14,094 bases of DNA, from NCBI GenBank assembly GCA_016200675.1, contig JACQEH010000115.1:1-14094 (forward strand). Direction: 5' to 3'. This DNA comes from Chloroflexota bacterium. Its GTDB lineage: Bacteria; Chloroflexota; Limnocylindria; Limnocylindrales; CSP1-4. Positions 1 to 6,868 of this stretch are shown piece after piece. The position numbers and the translations under genes are program-made. The first letter of the stretch is position 1. The number at the start of each line of letters is the position of its first letter. The notes beneath the pieces are model-generated. The model saw nothing but the letters and a program-made list of their open reading frames with translations. It had not been told where the DNA came from and ran no database searches.

Positions 1-108
1 CCGACGAGTCCGCAGGCGTGCCTCGAGGCCATCGGAGGCGGCATGGAACATCCCCCGCCAGCGTAGCTCGTCCAGGAGGCCGGCGAGGCCGGGTTCGAAG
101 GACGTCAC
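1..108 (-). CDS. tyrS: Tyrosyl-tRNA synthetase, N-terminal fragment (cut by window edge)
   Basis: Thirty-six codons read from a GTG at 108 down to base 1, where the window ends with the frame still open. The peptide has LLDELRWRGMFHAAS followed by DGLEARL, which I recognise as the usual start of bacterial TyrRS (a LLEEL-W-RG-hxxT-xGLEexL pattern just before the Rossmann catalytic domain). TyrRS is cytoplasmic and charges tRNA-Tyr. An in-frame TGA lies 12 codons upstream, so GTG 108 is the only start that keeps the whole conserved helix; the ATG at 51 would cut it. I see no clear Shine-Dalgarno. The gene is divergent from the penicillin-binding protein gene, with an 83-bp gap. The catalytic motifs lie outside the window, so the call rests on about 25 residues. 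Confidence 0.72.
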   Translation of the reverse strand, partial: MTSFEPGLAGLLDELRWRGMFHAASDGLEARLRTRR

Positions 109-191
109 AGGGCGCTGGCGCGGGCCGTCACGAGGCGCGCCGGATCAGGGGGAAGGTCCTCCACGGCCCCTATGGTATCGTCGCCCCAGTC
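109..191. promoter_or_regulatory. Divergent intergenic region tyrS / penicillin-binding protein
   Basis: This 83-bp gap separates two divergent start codons and must hold elements for both genes. The only AT-richer spot is at 171-178. It reads TATGGT on the plus strand (171-176) and TACCAT on the minus strand (172-177), each four of six matches to a -10 box. Neither has a convincing -35 at 16-18 bp. If the plus-strand box is real, the transcript would begin about 9 nt before the ATG at 192, giving a nearly leaderless mRNA, which fits the absence of a Shine-Dalgarno there. This is suggestive only. Confidence 0.3.
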
Positions 192-3059
192 ATGCAGACC
201 AGCCTCGCCCGGCGGCAGCGCCATCGCCGCAACGGCGCCGCGCGGCGGGGTCGCAGCGGCGGCTCGGCAAGCCGAGCAGCCCTCGCCCTCCCGATCCTCC
301 TCTTCGCCAGCTTCCTGGCCCTCGGTGGGGCGGCCTTCATCGGCGCCGTCAGCGCCTATGCCTACTTCAGCCGCGACCTGCCGGATCCGTCGACCGCGCT
401 CGACACCCTCGGCTTCGACCAGCCCTCGGTCGTCTACGACCGGACAGGCACCGTGGTCCTGGCAACCCTCGGCGAGCAGAAGCGTGAGATCGTCACCTTC
501 GACCAGCTCCCGGCCGAGATGGTCGACGCCACGACCGCCGTCGAGGACAAGGACTTCTGGAACAATCCCGGCTTCGACCTCGGCGGCTTCGTCTCGGCCT
601 CCATCGACACGCTCCGCGGCCAGCCCCGCGGCGGCTCGACGATCACCCAGCAGCTGGTCCGCGCCCGCCTGCTGCCGACGACGGCCTTCTCGGGCTCGGT
701 CTACGAGCGCAAGATCCGCGAGATCATCCAGTCGATCCGACTGACCCAGGCGTACCCGGGCCAGACCGGCAAGCAGAAGATCATCACGGCCTACCTGAAC
801 CAGAACTTCTACGGCAACCAGAGCTACGGGATCGCGGCCGCTGCCCGTAGCTACTTCAACAAGGACCTCAAGGACCTGACCCTGGCCGAGGTTGCCATCC
901 TGGCCGCGATCCCCCAGTCGCCGACGCAGTACGACCTTGTCAAGAGCGCAACGATCACCTGCAGCATCGAGATCACGCCGGGCCAGACCTGCCCGACGGC
1001 CAATACCCAGATCACCGTCCCCCAGGACAGCGAGATCGTGATCCGCCGCAACAAGGTCCTCGACCTGATGGAGACGAGGAGCACCCTGTCGGGGGCCAGG
1101 CACACCGTCGCCGAGTACGAGGCCGCGAAGTCGGATCCCGTCATCCTCTCGCCCCAGGGCGCGACCCCGTGGAAGGCGGCCCAGTTCGTGTGGCAGGTGC
1201 GCAAGCAGCTCGGGTCGATCCTGTGCGGTCCGGACGCCGCCGACACCTGCGAGAAGGTCGACACGGGCGGTTACCAGATCACCACTACGCTCGACTGGAA
1301 GATGCAGCAGACCACCGAGAAGTGGCTGTACGCCGCGGCTCGGGTCCCCCATCTGACGAACCCCAAGGCCCAGCTGGACAAGCTCGGCATCCCGGCCGCC
1401 GACCAGGGCTGGATCCTCGGGCTCCAGAAGAGCAACATCTTCAACGCGGCCGGGGCGATCATGGACTACCGGACGGGCCAGGTCCTCGCCTACGCCGGCA
1501 GCGCCGCGTACTACGGAACGGGCGACGCGAAGTTCCAGCCGCAGTACGACGTGCTCTCAGACGGGTTCCGCCAGCCGGGCTCGTCCATCAAGCCCATCAA
1601 CTACATCACCGGCATCGACGACCGCACGATGACGGCCGCCACGATGTTCATGGACGTGGTGACCGACTTCGGCGGCCAGAAGCCCTTCACCCCGATCCAG
1701 GCCGACAAGCTCGAGCGCGGTCCGGTCCGCCTCCGCCAGGCCCTCGAGTTCTCCCTCAACGTGCCCTCGATCAAGGCTGGCCTCATCAACGGTCTCGACC
1801 ACGTCTTCCAGCGCATGAAGGACTTCGGCCTGTCCTTCCCGGCAGGGGCCGTGCCCGTCGTCTCGCAGTCGATCGGGACCCTGGAGATCCACGAGATCGA
1901 CATGGTCGGGGCCTACGGCGCGATCGCGAACGGCGGGATCCTGATGCCCCGCGAGATGATCATGAAGGTGGCCGACGCGAGTGGCAAGGTCATCTTCCCG
2001 TCCGAGGCCACGACGCCGGTCGGCAAGCGGGTCGCCAGTGCCCAGGCGTCGTACATCATCACGGACATCCTCCAGGGCAACACCGACAAGGCCGTCAACC
2101 CCTACTGGGGCAAGTGGCAGATCCTGGAGGGCGGCAAGCGCCGGCCGGCTGCCTACAAGACCGGGACGACCTCGGACAACAAGGACGTCCTCGCCGATGG
2201 CTACCTCGCCCCGCCCGACGATCCGGCGGCGCCGGCCCTGGTGGCGGGCGTCTGGATGGGCAACTCGGACGCGACGCCCAACACCGGCTCGCTGTCCCTC
2301 GACTCATCGGCCCCCCTCTGGTCGCGGATCCTGACGGAGGTCAGCGCGGGCCTGCCCGTTGCCACCTTCAAGCAGCCGACGGGCATCGTGACGGCGACGG
2401 TCGATGCCTTCAGCGGCCTGCTGCCAGGTCCCTACACGACCGCCACCGTCAAGGAACTCTTCATCGACGGCACGGTTCCCACGCGGACCGATGACATCCA
2501 CGTCGCCCTCGACATCGACCAGGCCACCGGCAAGCTCTGGGCCGATGGCTGCAGCGGTCCGAAGGTCAAGAGCGGCTTCCTCGACTTCAGCGCCGTCGAG
2601 CAGCGCTTCCCGGCCTGGCAGCAGTACACCCAGGAGTGGGCAGCTCGCGCGGCAAAGGGACCGGGCGTCGCGGGCGGGCCGGAGAAGACCCGGACTTCGT
2701 ACTTCTACCAGAACGGCTTCACACCGTTCGGCAAGACCTGGGGCGGCGTCTTCGCCCCGACCGAGATCTGCGCACCGATCACGCCGCCATTCTGCGCCCC
2801 GGGCACCACCTACGATCCGCTCGCGACGCCGGATCCGAACGGGAACCCCTTGCCGACACCCTGCATCCAGCCGACTCCCGCCCCGACGCCGGTCCCCGTC
2901 CCAACGCCGACTCCGGGCCTGCCCGGTCCGCCCGGACCACCGGGACCGACCAAGTCACCCAAGCCGCGGCGGCGGCGTGCGGGCGGCCGCCGGCCCGCCG
3001 GGACGAGACCTCGACCGCCGATCGACCCAGGCTTCGACCGACGCCTCAGCCGAGGCTGA
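192..3059 (+). CDS. Class A penicillin-binding protein (PBP1A-type glycosyltransferase/transpeptidase)
   Basis: A bifunctional peptidoglycan synthase of about 955 residues. It polymerises glycan strands from lipid II and cross-links stem peptides on the outer face of the cytoplasmic membrane. An arginine-rich cytoplasmic tail (residues 1-27) precedes one membrane segment (about 29-57). The GT51 domain follows, with catalytic Glu118 in VEDKDFW, RGGSTITQQ near 146, RKIREIIQSIRL, and YLNQNFYG near 200. The transpeptidase has SSIK (nucleophile Ser464), SLN (521) and KTGTT (656), so both active sites look intact. Paired cysteines in the outer part (for example near 257-267 and in the C-terminal region) could form disulfides. 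Residues from about 890 are Pro/Thr-rich with a GPPGPPGP stretch, then strongly Arg-rich. The open frame reaches upstream to 18, but ATG 192 directly precedes the basic tail and membrane anchor. The last 14 bp overlap the end of convergent mutS2. Confidence 0.93.
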   Translation: MQTSLARRQRHRRNGAARRGRSGGSASRAALALPILLFASFLALGGAAFIGAVSAYAYFSRDLPDPSTALDTLGFDQPSVVYDRTGTVVLATLGEQKREIVTFDQLPAEMVDATTAVEDKDFWNNPGFDLGGFVSASIDTLRGQPRGGSTITQQLVRARLLPTTAFSGSVYERKIREIIQSIRLTQAYPGQTGKQKIITAYLNQNFYGNQSYGIAAAARSYFNKDLKDLTLAEVAILAAIPQSPTQYDLVKSATITCSIEITPGQTCPTANTQITVPQDSEIVIRRNKVLDLMETRSTLSGARHTVAEYEAAKSDPVILSPQGATPWKAAQFVWQVRKQLGSILCGPDAADTCEKVDTGGYQITTTLDWKMQQTTEKWLYAAARVPHLTNPKAQLDKLGIPAADQGWILGLQKSNIFNAAGAIMDYRTGQVLAYAGSAAYYGTGDAKFQPQYDVLSDGFRQPGSSIKPINYITGIDDRTMTAATMFMDVVTDFGGQKPFTPIQADKLERGPVRLRQALEFSLNVPSIKAGLINGLDHVFQRMKDFGLSFPAGAVPVVSQSIGTLEIHEIDMVGAYGAIANGGILMPREMIMKVADASGKVIFPSEATTPVGKRVASAQASYIITDILQGNTDKAVNPYWGKWQILEGGKRRPAAYKTGTTSDNKDVLADGYLAPPDDPAAPALVAGVWMGNSDATPNTGSLSLDSSAPLWSRILTEVSAGLPVATFKQPTGIVTATVDAFSGLLPGPYTTATVKELFIDGTVPTRTDDIHVALDIDQATGKLWADGCSGPKVKSGFLDFSAVEQRFPAWQQYTQEWAARAAKGPGVAGGPEKTRTSYFYQNGFTPFGKTWGGVFAPTEICAPITPPFCAPGTTYDPLATPDPNGNPLPTPCIQPTPAPTPVPVPTPTPGLPGPPGPPGPTKSPKPRRRRAGGRRPAGTRPRPPIDPGFDRRLSRG
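3046..3059. other. Convergent gene overlap on a palindrome
   Basis: The bases TCAGCCGAGGCTGA form 6-bp arms around a 2-base centre. The plus-strand gene ends on the right-hand TGA (3057-3059), and the minus-strand mutS2 ends on the TGA formed by the left-hand TCA (3046-3048). An overlapping hairpin, GCCTC(AGCC)GAGGC, spans 3043-3056. There is no T-run on either side, so it is not a classical intrinsic terminator. Confidence 0.7.
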
Positions 3060-5424
3060 CGATCGTGGCCCCGTCGCCGCCTTCACCCCGCCCGCCGGGA
3101 CGCACCTGCCCGGTCAACGGGTGCGCCGCAGCCGCCGTCCGGACCGCATCTCGCAGGGCGCCCGTCCCGAGGCCGTGGATGATCGTCACGGCTGCCAGGC
3201 CGGCCAGCGAGGCATCCTCGAGATAGCGCTCCAGCGCCTCGAGGGCCTCCTCCACCCGGGCACCCCGGAGGTCGAGGGACGCCGGCACCGTCCAAGCCCG
3301 GGCGAGGCGGATGGCGCCGGGGGTCGACCCCGACGACGCACCCCGATGGCCGACCGGGCGTGGACCGTAGCCGGTGGCGCCAGCGCCCGCTCCCGCGAGG
3401 GCGTCCACGAGGTCGTCGACCGGGACGCGGACTCGCATTCCGCCCGATTCGAGGGTGGCCGTCCGGCCACCGCGCTCGAGAGCGGAGATGCGGCCCTCCC
3501 AGCCCCCGTTCCGGCTCCGTGCCCGCTCCCCGACCGCCCACGTCCGGGGTTCGGCATGCGCAGCCTGGACGGGCGCCTCGTTCGAGCCCGGGAGCCGCCC
3601 GACACCGGCTTCCACGCGGCCGAGGGCCTCGTCGAGGGCGGCCTCGGAGAGATGCCCACGCGCCAGCGTCGCCCGCAGCGCGGCCACCTCTCCTCGAACG
3701 TCCGCAAGCAGGCGCTGTGCATCGGCGCGGGCCGCTGCGAGCGCGTCGTCGCGCTCTCGTCGGGCGCGGCGGCGCTCGTCGTCCGCGGCACGCAGCGCAG
3801 CGGCTGCGCGGGCTTCGGTGCTCCGAGCGCGAGCCAGGGCGTCGGTCGTCTCGCCCTCGGTCTCGCGAATCTGGGCCAGCGTCGCCTCGAAGGTTCGCTG
3901 GGCCTCGCTCAGGCGGGAGCGGGCGTCGGCCACGATCTCGCCGGGCAGGCCGAGGCGCTCGGCGATGGCAAAGGCCTGCGACCCGCCCGGCAGGCCGATC
4001 GTCAGGCGGTAGGTGGGGCTGAGCGTCTCGAGGTCGAACTCGACCGCGGCGTTGGTCGCCCCGGGCGTCGTGTGGGCATAGGCCTTGAGCTCGGCGTAGT
4101 GGGTAGTGGCGGCAACCAGGGCACCTGCCCGGATGAAGTGGTCGAGGAGCGCCTGGGCAAGGGCGGAGCCCTCGGTCGGGTCGGTCCCTGCCCCGAGCTC
4201 GTCGAGGAGGACGAGGGTCCCGGCACCGGCGGACCGGACGATCCGGATGATCGACCGGAGGTGGCCCGAGAACGTCGAGAGGGACTGGGCGATCGACTGC
4301 TCGTCGCCGATGTCGGCGAGGATGTCGCGCAGAATCGGCAGGCGGCTGCCGGCCTCGGCCGGCACGTGCAGGCCCGCCTGGTGCATCAGGCTCAGCAGGC
4401 CGAGGGTTCGGAGGGTCACGGTCTTGCCGCCCGTGTTGGGGCCGGTCACAACCAGGGCGGTGAAGCCGTCGCCGAGGTGGACGTCGATCGGGACGACGCG
4501 CCCGGTGAGGCCCGGATGCCGGGCCGCCAGGAGGTGGATCTCCCGGCGATCCGTCGCCTCCGCCCGCGTCGCGTCCATGTCGGCCGCCAGCTGGGCCTTG
4601 GCCGACCAGAAGTCGAAGCGGGCGAGGGCATCCAGCGTCGCGTGGAGCGGGCCCGCGTGGGCTGCCACCAGGGCCGACAGCTCGTCGAGGATCCGGGCGA
4701 TCTCCTCCTCCTCGGCCGCCTGGGCCTCGCGCCAGGCGTTGCCCAGCTCGACGACCACGAGCGGCTCGATGAAGAGCGTCTGCCCGGACCCCGACGCGTC
4801 GTGGACGATGCCCTTGACCCGGGCCTTGGCATCGGCGCGGACAGGCACGACGTAGCGGCCGTTGCGGAGCGTGACCAGCGGCTCCTGGAGGGCGCTCCCG
4901 AGCTCGGATCCGACGAGGGTGTCGAGGCGGCGGCGGAGGCGGTCGAAGGCGATCCGGACGGCGCCCCGCAGGGGCCCGAGGCGCGGCGACGCCGTGTCGA
5001 GAAGCTCGCCCGAAGGATCGAACGAGCGGGCCAGCGTCGACCGCACGGCCGGCAGGGCGTGGAGGTCCCTCGCCAGCTCGTGAAGGAGGGGTCGGCGATC
5101 CTCGGCCAGGGCGGTCCGCAGGCGGACCGCGGCCTCGATGGTCTCGCCGACCTCCAGGAAGTGGGCCGGGTCGAGGCGACCGCCGCGCGTCGCCCGATCG
5201 ATCCACGGCCGGATGTCGTGAGCGCCGCCGACGCCGACCCCGGGTCGCTCGCTGAGGAGCGCCCGTGCCTGATCGGTCTCGTCGAGGCCGCGGGCCACGA
5301 TCACCGGGTCGGCGCTCGGCTGCAGGGCATCGGCGAGGCGGCGGCTCGGGGGGAACGACGTGTGCGCCGCCAGCCGCTCGAGGACGAGTGGGAACTCGAG
5401 GAGCGTGATGGACCGACCGTCCAT
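3046..5424 (-). CDS. mutS2: MutS2 (MutS-family ATPase with C-terminal Smr nuclease domain)
   Basis: About 792 residues, typical for MutS2. The N-terminal MutS core/lever region is followed by an ATPase with Walker A GPNTGGKT (328-335) and Walker B LVLLDELGAGTDPTEGS (acidic pair Asp408-Glu409), then the THYAELK switch region. A long charged Ala/Arg/Glu helix at about 510-595 matches the MutS2 coiled coil. The C-terminus is an Smr domain with LDLRG near 717 and HGLGTGALR near 750. The MutS1 mismatch-recognition domain is absent, as in all MutS2. Known family roles are suppression of homologous recombination (Helicobacter, Thermus) and splitting of collided ribosomes (Bacillus); the sequence cannot say which applies here. 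ATG 5424 is chosen because the family N-terminus (ITLLEFPLVLERLA) begins there. The start lies 2 nt after the aag stop, so translation is probably coupled. Confidence 0.95.
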   Translation of the reverse strand: MDGRSITLLEFPLVLERLAAHTSFPPSRRLADALQPSADPVIVARGLDETDQARALLSERPGVGVGGAHDIRPWIDRATRGGRLDPAHFLEVGETIEAAVRLRTALAEDRRPLLHELARDLHALPAVRSTLARSFDPSGELLDTASPRLGPLRGAVRIAFDRLRRRLDTLVGSELGSALQEPLVTLRNGRYVVPVRADAKARVKGIVHDASGSGQTLFIEPLVVVELGNAWREAQAAEEEEIARILDELSALVAAHAGPLHATLDALARFDFWSAKAQLAADMDATRAEATDRREIHLLAARHPGLTGRVVPIDVHLGDGFTALVVTGPNTGGKTVTLRTLGLLSLMHQAGLHVPAEAGSRLPILRDILADIGDEQSIAQSLSTFSGHLRSIIRIVRSAGAGTLVLLDELGAGTDPTEGSALAQALLDHFIRAGALVAATTHYAELKAYAHTTPGATNAAVEFDLETLSPTYRLTIGLPGGSQAFAIAERLGLPGEIVADARSRLSEAQRTFEATLAQIRETEGETTDALARARSTEARAAAALRAADDERRRARRERDDALAAARADAQRLLADVRGEVAALRATLARGHLSEAALDEALGRVEAGVGRLPGSNEAPVQAAHAEPRTWAVGERARSRNGGWEGRISALERGGRTATLESGGMRVRVPVDDLVDALAGAGAGATGYGPRPVGHRGASSGSTPGAIRLARAWTVPASLDLRGARVEEALEALERYLEDASLAGLAAVTIIHGLGTGALRDAVRTAAAAHPLTGQVRPGGRGEGGDGATIVSLG

Positions 5425-5426
5425 TG

Positions 5427-6044
5427 TCAGCCGCCCAGCCCCGGGCCCGGAGTCTCGTCGGCCTGCTCGGCCGCGTCGCCTTCGACGGGAGCCGACAGCG
5501 CGACGCTGCTGCGGTCGACTAGCCGCCAGCGCAGGCCGCTCCACGGCTCCCCGGCGTAGCCGATGCCGATCCGCGGCCCCCAGGCGACGACGGGCGGGCG
5601 GTCATCCGGCGCCGCCGGAGCCAGGAACAGCGGTCCGTTGGGGTCGCAGAGGTCCGTCCGGTCGAGCGTCCGGTCGATCGAGAAGGCGGCGCACAGGCGC
5701 CCGGGGCCGCTGGCGATCAGCGCCCGGCGCGGCGGCCGCGCAGGAGGCCCTCGGCGGGCAGCGGGCACGTCCCGGGCGGCGACCATCGCGGCCTGCCCCT
5801 CCAGCGCCTCGGCGGCGCGGACGAGCACGGCGCCGGCAGCGCCGGGTGGCCCGCTCACGACATTCAGGCAGTGATGCATCCCGTAGACAAGGTACACGTA
5901 GGCGTGCCCCGGCGGCCCGAACATGACGCTCGTCCGCGCCGTAGGGCCGGCCCGGGCATGCGAAGCGCGATCCTGGGGCCCGCCGTAGGCCTCGACCTCC
6001 ACGATCCGGCCGACACGCATCGACCCGTCCGCGCCCCGACGCAC
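5427..6044 (-). CDS. 3-methyladenine DNA glycosylase, AAG/MPG family (true start probably further upstream)
   Basis: A monofunctional glycosylase of the AAG/MPG family, which removes alkylated and deaminated purines in base-excision repair. From GTG 6044, EVEAYGGPQDRASHA holds the counterparts of human AAG Glu125, Tyr127 and His136 (Glu18, Tyr20, His29). YVYLVYGMHHCLNVV supplies Tyr159 and Asn169 (Tyr51, Asn61). GPGRLCAAF and GPRIGIGYAG follow, as in the family. Spacing matches human AAG within one residue, so the catalytic site looks intact. GTG 6044 is the only ordinary start. However, the same frame continues upstream as FPRDALGGSAV then AAARALLGARL, matching the conserved family N-terminus, so the coding region should reach at least about 6110. 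No in-frame ATG, GTG or TTG exists from there back well into cvpA; a CTG at 6149 overlaps the cvpA stop as CTGA. The stop is 2 nt before mutS2. Confidence 0.88.
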   Translation of the reverse strand: MRRGADGSMRVGRIVEVEAYGGPQDRASHARAGPTARTSVMFGPPGHAYVYLVYGMHHCLNVVSGPPGAAGAVLVRAAEALEGQAAMVAARDVPAARRGPPARPPRRALIASGPGRLCAAFSIDRTLDRTDLCDPNGPLFLAPAAPDDRPPVVAWGPRIGIGYAGEPWSGLRWRLVDRSSVALSAPVEGDAAEQADETPGPGLGG

Positions 6045-6145
6045 CAGTCGCGCGCCGAGCAGCGCCCGGGCCGCGGCGACGGCCGAGCCGCCGAGGGCAT
6101 CGCGAGGGAAGGCCGCGGGAGCCTCCCCGCCGGCCCGAACCGGGT

Positions 6146-6730
6146 TCAGCGGCGGAAGGCGGCGGTCACGTCCGGCGGGAAGAGGCCACCGAAGAAGAAG
6201 AGGAACGCCGGGACGATCTGGTTGCGAACGATGCTGGCCGTGCCGGAGCCCTCCAGGCCATCGTGGATCTGGCGAATGAAGGGGAACTCGTTCGCCCGCT
6301 GGGCCTGGCCGATGATCGTGAAGAAGGGGTCCGTGATCAGGTAGAACGCGGCGAGGATCAGGGCGCCCTGCAGGAGACCCAGCAGCCCGCCGAGGATCTC
6401 GTCGACGACCGGGTACTTGGCAAACAGCGGGATCGGCTTGAAGAAGAGCTGGAGGGCGATCGTCGATCCGATCGTGCCGGCCAGGAAGATCGAGCCGAAG
6501 GCGATCATGTGGTCGTAGGCCGGCGTGTACTGCGTCCAGTTCCGGCTCAGGAAGTCACCGACCGGCGTCCGGAGCTGGGCGGCGATCAGCAGTGAGATGA
6601 CGATGGAGCCGATGCCCAGAAGGCGCCGGATGATCCCCTGCATGTAGCCGAGGATGAAGAGGGCGAAGAAGGCGAAGAAGACCAGCAGGTCGACGGCCTT
6701 GACGCCCGTGATGGCGGCGATGATGTCCAC
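6146..6730 (-). CDS. cvpA: CvpA family membrane protein
   Basis: About 194 residues, the usual size for the CvpA/colicin V production family: small integral membrane proteins linked to envelope integrity, with no agreed molecular activity. I see four hydrophobic segments. The first contains LLVFFAFFALFILGYMQG, followed by the typical RRLLGIGS-like turn; then SIVISLLIAAQL, IFLAGTIGSTIALQLFF, and LGGLLGLLQGALILAAFYLI. A hydrophobic IVPAFLFFFGGLF sits near the C-terminus. GTG 6730 is preferred because AGGAGAG lies at 6739-6745 and the family-like sequence (VDIIAAITGVKAVDLL) begins there. A TTG at 6838 in the same frame would add 36 Arg/Gly/Ala-rich residues that do not look like the family. It follows pheT by 138 bp and precedes aag with no gap. 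CvpA commonly sits between pheST and mutS2 in Gram-positive-type genomes, which supports the call. Confidence 0.85.
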   Translation of the reverse strand: MDIIAAITGVKAVDLLVFFAFFALFILGYMQGIIRRLLGIGSIVISLLIAAQLRTPVGDFLSRNWTQYTPAYDHMIAFGSIFLAGTIGSTIALQLFFKPIPLFAKYPVVDEILGGLLGLLQGALILAAFYLITDPFFTIIGQAQRANEFPFIRQIHDGLEGSGTASIVRNQIVPAFLFFFGGLFPPDVTAAFRR

Positions 6731-6868
6731 GCTGCTGGCTCTCCTGCTCGGGTGGCCGCCGGCCCCCGCCGTCCGACGGATCGCCACCCCGAGGCGGCCA
6801 AAGGGTAGCAGCGCGGAATCCAGCGCCGCAACCGCCAATGTGGAGCTCCGTTGCCGGCGCGAACCGGG
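6731..6868 (-). other. pheT-cvpA intergenic region
   Basis: This 138-bp gap holds the cvpA Shine-Dalgarno (AGGAGAG, 6739-6745). It also holds a small inverted repeat, CCGTC-C-GACGG (6769-6779), and, directly after the pheT stop, a sequence that recurs at the end of cvpA. I see no T-run terminator, so read-through from pheT is likely. A weak minus-strand pair resembling TTGCGG and TACCCT with an 18-bp spacer exists but matches consensus poorly. Confidence 0.4.

Noticed and set aside
18..191. Upstream extension of the penicillin-binding protein to GTG 18
   Set aside because: The 58 extra residues are Arg/Gly-rich, overlap the divergent tyrS start, and the normal basic tail plus membrane anchor begins at ATG 192.
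105..1352. Minus-strand open frame opposite the penicillin-binding protein gene
   Set aside because: Shadow frame; its end overlaps the tyrS start in another frame and it has no recognisable protein features.
2404..5559. Plus-strand open frame of over 1000 codons opposite mutS2
   Set aside because: Antisense to an unmistakable mutS2; composition is Arg/Gly/Ala/Pro-rich with no domain. Long antisense frames are expected at this GC content.
6731..6838. TTG 6838 as cvpA start, and a TTGCGG/TACCCT promoter before cvpA
   Set aside because: The added residues do not resemble CvpA and GTG 6730 has a good Shine-Dalgarno; the promoter boxes match consensus in only about three of six bases each.
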